Positions 60,440 to 64,000 of a stretch of 64,000 bases of DNA are shown here, piece after piece. The notes beneath the pieces were generated by a model that was not told the origin of the DNA, did no database searches, and was given only the letters and a program-made list of their open reading frames with translations. How positions within the stretch are numbered: the stretch's first letter is position 1; every line of letters begins with the position of its first letter. The DNA is from Nitrososphaeraceae archaeon (GTDB lineage: Archaea; Thermoproteota; Nitrososphaeria; Nitrososphaerales; Nitrososphaeraceae), in NCBI GenBank assembly GCA_031316115.1, contig JALDRC010000008.1, positions 1 through 64,000 of the forward strand, in the 5' to 3' direction. The translations under genes and the position numbers were made by a program.

Positions 60440-61585
60440 TCAAATTTTATCAAATTCGTTATTATTGTCATTATCATCGGATTCATTCATTTTAGAAATC
60501 GTAAATTGATCAATTATGCTATTTTGATAATTTATATAATGATGAGATAATGCTTCTTCATTGGCATAGAAATTCCCTTTCAAATTATTCCCATTAATAT
60601 CGATGTTTAAAAATCCAAAATGTTTATCATCTTGTTTTGCAACAAATGGTGCTTGTTCTTTTATCTCATAAAGAGACCTTCCAGCAGTTCCTATTATGAA
60701 GTAAATAACTCCATCATCCTTATTATAATGATTATTCCGATTCTTATCTACGATTATAGGATTTTTAGAATCTTCACCGAGGCTATTGTATTTTAATGGA
60801 AAAGTCCTTTGATAGTTGTGATTGTCACTTGTAAATACTAAATCAACACCATGTTTATCAAAAAGAGGATGATAAATATCTCTGATTGTTGAATTGCCCA
60901 GATGCTGAGAGGGTGAAGAATAAATGGGAATTGATTCAACAACAAATGTCCAGTCGATATTTGGATTGGTAGAAGCAGTCTTTAAATCATTTTCAATGAA
61001 ATGATATTGAGCAGAACTGTTGCTACTATCAATATAGGGATCTAAGATAGTAAAATGAACATTCTTAATATCAAAAGAATAATATGTTTTTTCTAGGTGC
61101 AAAGGCTTCAGATATTCATTAGTAACACCTACTACTCCTCCCTTGGTATCAGTGTATTCATGATCTCCCATTGCTATTTTCATCTTTGATTTAAGTGGTT
61201 GTATTATATCAAACCAACATTTTGACGATTCTTTATAACTTAAATCACCTCCTGCAATTACAAGTTCAGGATTCTTCTTTTGAATATTTTGTACTGTATT
61301 TATAGTATCTTTTCCGCATCCCCAATCAGAGGTAATTGCAATATTAAAGGAATTTTTATTTGATGTTGTTTTCAAAGTTTTTTGATTAGAACTGTTATTT
61401 TCAATTAATTGGTCTGGAACTATTGATTCTTCTTCATTTTTTGGAAGATCATAATAATCTTCAGGAACTATCTTAAAAAATCCATCATCTTCTGAAAATA
61501 CATTACGAAACTGCAAAGTAAATAATAAGAAAAATAATATAATAAAAACAGTAACAATAAAATAATTTACAGGCATAACGATCAC
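60440..61585 (-). CDS. Secreted metallophosphoesterase (purple-acid-phosphatase-like)
   Basis: The 381-residue protein has an N-terminal membrane anchor or signal (YFIVTVFIILFFLLFTLQF) and a calcineurin-like phosphoesterase domain: AITSDWGCG, LVIAGGDLSYKES, MKIAMGDHEYTD and FTSDNHNYQRT, which supply Asp, Asn/His-type metal ligands. In the usual family text the fourth motif reads V-x-x-H-x-P-x-Y; here it is FVVESIPIYSS, so the His is absent. An extracellular phosphatase role is inferred but activity may be altered. The gene ends an IS-rich interval: copy M begins 48 bases upstream. Confidence 0.82.
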   Translation of the reverse strand: MIVMPVNYFIVTVFIILFFLLFTLQFRNVFSEDDGFFKIVPEDYYDLPKNEEESIVPDQLIENNSSNQKTLKTTSNKNSFNIAITSDWGCGKDTINTVQNIQKKNPELVIAGGDLSYKESSKCWFDIIQPLKSKMKIAMGDHEYTDTKGGVVGVTNEYLKPLHLEKTYYSFDIKNVHFTILDPYIDSSNSSAQYHFIENDLKTASTNPNIDWTFVVESIPIYSSPSQHLGNSTIRDIYHPLFDKHGVDLVFTSDNHNYQRTFPLKYNSLGEDSKNPIIVDKNRNNHYNKDDGVIYFIIGTAGRSLYEIKEQAPFVAKQDDKHFGFLNIDINGNNLKGNFYANEEALSHHYINYQNSIIDQFTISKMNESDDNDNNNEFDKI

Positions 61586-61632
61586 TCAAGGATATTGTTG
61601 TTTTGTATTTAAGAATTGTAGAAGTCTTTTCA

Positions 61633-62351
61633 GGCTCTGTTAAGATAAGATAATATTCACCTCCTTTAACCAAAAATTATTGTTATTATTTGTTATTACA
61701 TCGTTATACATAGAAGTAAAGAATTGTATCCAGTTATGAACATGAAATAGATTACATTCAATTTGCTTACAAGGATAGTAATCATCAAATGATTCAATTC
61801 TATCTTTAAAATACTGGTTTGCTCTTTCCATCAAACTTTTTTCTATTGAAGAATGTAGATAGTGTTTTAATTCAATTACATGACACGCTTCCTCGCAATT
61901 ATACCGCCATCTGTATAGACAGTATGTTTTCCATATTTTGTAACTAATGATCTAATGAATTTTTCTGCAACAAGCATGTTTCTCTCTTCAGAAATATAGA
62001 TTCCAAGCAATGAAGAGTTAATTGGTTCTATACATATCCATAACCAAAAATGTTGACTACCAATCTGAATAATTGTTTCATCTATAATAAAAGCAGTTAC
62101 TCTTTTTCTTTTGTAGATCTGACAGGAACCAAACCTTTGTATCCAATTCCAAACAGAAACATGACTCCTTTTATCATCTCTAAATACTACTAATGCTTTA
62201 GATGTACTGCGTAGGCTCAAACCAAGAAAAGTAGATAAAGAGAATACATTACAATAAAAGAAACTGTTCTATTTCTTTCAAATTTGATTTGATTCATACG
62301 ATAAATATAAAGTTCTTAGCTATAGCTGTTTCTGCTTAAGTTAACAGAACC
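61633..62351 (-). mobile_element. IS6-like element, copy M, with 8-base target duplication
   Basis: Left end GGCTCTGTTAA and right end TTAACAGAACC differ by one base. TCTTTTCA precedes (61625-61632) and follows (62352-62359) the element. GGAGGTGAA (complement of 61656-61664) lies 23 bases from the left end. Confidence 0.9.
61640..62297 (-). pseudogene. IS6-like transposase, several frameshifts (copy M)
   Basis: Two open pieces (62220-61876 and 61834-61640) carry the [11 protein letters not shown] and VYTDGG segments and the LMERANQYFKDR segment. A deletion near 62230 shifts the N-terminal frame, and a change near 61890-61910 (text for TDGGIIARKRVM instead of TDGGTWYDQACN) shifts the core. 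Target duplication is still perfect. Confidence 0.85.
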
Positions 62352-62359
62352 TCTTTTCA

Positions 62360-62879
62360 TAAAAATCATAGAATTCATCATGATTCAATTTATTGAAATC
62401 TGTTCATCAAGTTATGATTTAAAAGAGTTATCGGTTGTCTATAGTAATTTAACAGTAGTTATCAATCCATATATTTAAAATACATATAATAAAGTAGAAT
62501 ATTATATTGTTTGATAACACATGATAGTAGTTTAATTTCTTAATATGCTTAAATATTTCTATTGTTATTCTCTATTCAATAGTTGGTTGGAAAATTTTGT
62601 TATTAATGATATTTTCTTCAGATCCGTATACAGATAACATATAATTTTGATATGATTTATGAATAATAGAATAATTCAAAAACAAATCTTTTAAAAATAA
62701 TCTTTTCAAGTTTTTCTTAATTTTCATTTAATATTTTATAGTTTTTGAAAGTACAGACTAAAAATCTTGAATGTATAATGCACAAAACAAAATAATTAAA
62801 TTATACTGTAATTGAAAAAATATAGCCATAGTTATAATTTTAGAATGATTTTTATTATAACATTTAATAGAAGAAAGAT
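62360..62879. other. AT-rich intergenic region
   Basis: No gene or relic recognised. Confidence 0.4.
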
Positions 62880-63581
62880 TTGTTAATTCAAAATGATCGT
62901 AGATTGAATATTGTTAGATTTTTTATATTCTTTATTAATTTGATTATCATATTCTATTTTTTTTATCCAAATCTCTCTTTTGAACAATTAAATACAAAAC
63001 AATATAGAATGACTGAGCATATTGATGGAATACTTTATTATAAATATGAAAATCCAATGATCGATTTTGTTTTTAAATATCCTTATAATTGGAAATTATT
63101 TGAGCATATTGATCATCCTTCCCTTAAAGATATAAAAGGTATTGGCTTTGAAATACAAGACTCAGAAAATACCAAGATAAAAAAGAATGAACATACCAGC
63201 AAAGATTTTGAAACATTTGATCAATACTATCCACCAATAGTTAACGTTTTGTGGTATAATACAAAATTTAAGCACATTTCAATGACAGAATTAGCAAAGA
63301 TAAAAATTCAAGATTTAGAGAATCTTTTCAAATATAACGATTTTAAAATAGTAAAGAACGAGACTGGAACTATAAATGAAAATATACCTATATTAAAATT
63401 ACAATATACTACAGAACAATATTTTACTAATGAATTGCGGCAAGATTTAAAAATGACATTGTGTATATTAATTCCAAGAGGAGAAGTACTTTATGAAATC
63501 GAATATATTTCATCTCAAGAAGACTATTCTAAAAACCTTGAAGAAGTAAATACTTTTATTAGCTCTATTCGATTCCGTTGA
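62880..63581 (+). CDS. PsbP-like secreted protein
   Basis: The 233-residue protein has a hydrophobic N-terminal segment (FFIFFINLIIIFYFFYPNL) and a domain like the photosystem-II PsbP fold common in thaumarchaea: YYKYENPMIDFVFKYPYNWK, FEIQDSEN, LENLFKYNDFKIVKNETGTI, and a closing LEEVNTFISSIRF helix with strand. In archaea these are thought to be extracytoplasmic, with unknown ligand; no photosystem is implied. The start is a TTG at 62880; a shorter start is possible, since no ATG precedes the hydrophobic segment in frame. Confidence 0.65.
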   Translation: MLIQNDRRLNIVRFFIFFINLIIIFYFFYPNLSFEQLNTKQYRMTEHIDGILYYKYENPMIDFVFKYPYNWKLFEHIDHPSLKDIKGIGFEIQDSENTKIKKNEHTSKDFETFDQYYPPIVNVLWYNTKFKHISMTELAKIKIQDLENLFKYNDFKIVKNETGTINENIPILKLQYTTEQYFTNELRQDLKMTLCILIPRGEVLYEIEYISSQEDYSKNLEEVNTFISSIRFR

Positions 63582-63687
63582 GTTTATTATTTCTAAATAA
63601 AATTGAACCGATTGATAAACACAAAGAGATAGTATCTACACTTTTCTATTGAAACAATATTATATATAACATGTATTTGAATAAATC

Positions 63688-63960
63688 TTGATGAAATTTT
63701 CAATAAAAATTACTATATTTTTACTCTCTATTTTCATTTCAAACTTGTTAATAAATGAATTCACTGAGTTTCTTAAGGTGTATTCAGCTCATGCACTACA
63801 GGAAATAACCCCAGAACATATAAAAGAAATTAGAGAAAATCTTTTAGAAGTAAGACTTGCATTACAGAAGGGAGATCTCATAGAAGCATTACAACACCTT
63901 AATAATGTTGATGAAGAGTTACTTTTGTTATCATCAAATATATCTAATTCAGGTAGGTGA
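63688..63960 (+). CDS. Small secreted helical protein, related to the 20763 gene
   Basis: The 90-residue protein has a hydrophobic signal segment (IKITIFLLSIFISNLLI, cleavage perhaps near AHA) and a helical hairpin: HIKEIRENLLEVRLALQKGD, LIEALQHLNNVDEELLLLSS, ending in NISNSGR. The 20763 protein has the same order with NNNTAEALNLLEGID and ending in SNRGH. The function is unknown. It lies 106 bases after the PsbP-like gene on the same strand, so co-expression is possible. The window ends shortly after. Confidence 0.65.
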   Translation: MMKFSIKITIFLLSIFISNLLINEFTEFLKVYSAHALQEITPEHIKEIRENLLEVRLALQKGDLIEALQHLNNVDEELLLLSSNISNSGR

Positions 63961-64000
63961 GGAAAATTTTCCATGGAACAAAAAAAAACATTCGCAAATA

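Overview
The window looks like a piece of chromosome from an ammonia-oxidising archaeon of the class Nitrososphaeria (Thaumarchaeota), probably close to Nitrosocosmicus or Nitrososphaera. This rests on gene content: a CDC48-type AAA+ ATPase, a PAC2-family protein, a stand-alone Lrp/AsnC ligand-binding domain, a GYD protein, a PsbP-like lipoprotein-sized protein, SIMPL, DUF1264, a Mut7-C nuclease and tiny C2H2/zinc-ribbon proteins. The DNA is very AT-rich, coding density is low, and TATA-like boxes often lie about 25 bases before the start codon, which suggests leaderless mRNAs. No rRNA, convincing tRNA or CRISPR array was seen.

Region 1 to 10.6 kb is an insertion-sequence graveyard. At least nine full or decayed copies of one IS6-like element lie between small accessory genes: two paralogous beta-rich proteins, a receiver-like protein, a GYD protein, a secreted DUF1264 protein and a ribbon-helix-helix-like protein. 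Further copies lie near 19.6, 22.1, 40.4, 55.6, 56.5 and 61.6 kb. Only the copy at 56.5 kb keeps a complete transposase frame. Two decayed copies share an identical 342-base inverted segment.

Region 11 to 25.9 kb carries a hemerythrin-like protein, a methyltransferase, an AhpD-like gene broken by an in-frame TGA, an alpha/beta hydrolase, a PAC2 protein, small secreted proteins, a coiled-coil protein, and a three-gene unit that resembles a UbiE-like methyltransferase, a possible UbiA-like membrane protein and a UbiC/DUF98-like chorismate lyase. That unit is the best candidate here for an uncharacterised pathway, possibly aromatic or quinone headgroup chemistry.

Region 26.9 to 43.5 kb is the most chromosome-like part: aldehyde dehydrogenase, glutamine synthetase, a CDF metal transporter, CDC48, asparagine synthase, an AsnC-type domain, Mut7-C nuclease and a UspA protein. 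Within it lie one decayed DDE transposase and one intact IS5-family element nested inside an older IS6-like remnant. Glutamine synthetase and asparagine synthase are the ammonia/amide assimilation genes.

Region 44 to 64 kb is accessory and surface-oriented: a coupled pair of tiny zinc proteins, a cyclase, a complete CUT1-type sugar ABC transporter with its ATPase divergently placed across a perfect 10-base inverted repeat, a VTT/DedA-like protein, two secreted acidic RTX-like repeat proteins, a cytochrome P450, SIMPL, a secreted metallophosphatase, a PsbP-like protein and a small secreted helical protein with a relative at 20.8 kb. Long AT-rich gaps contain mostly decayed sequence.
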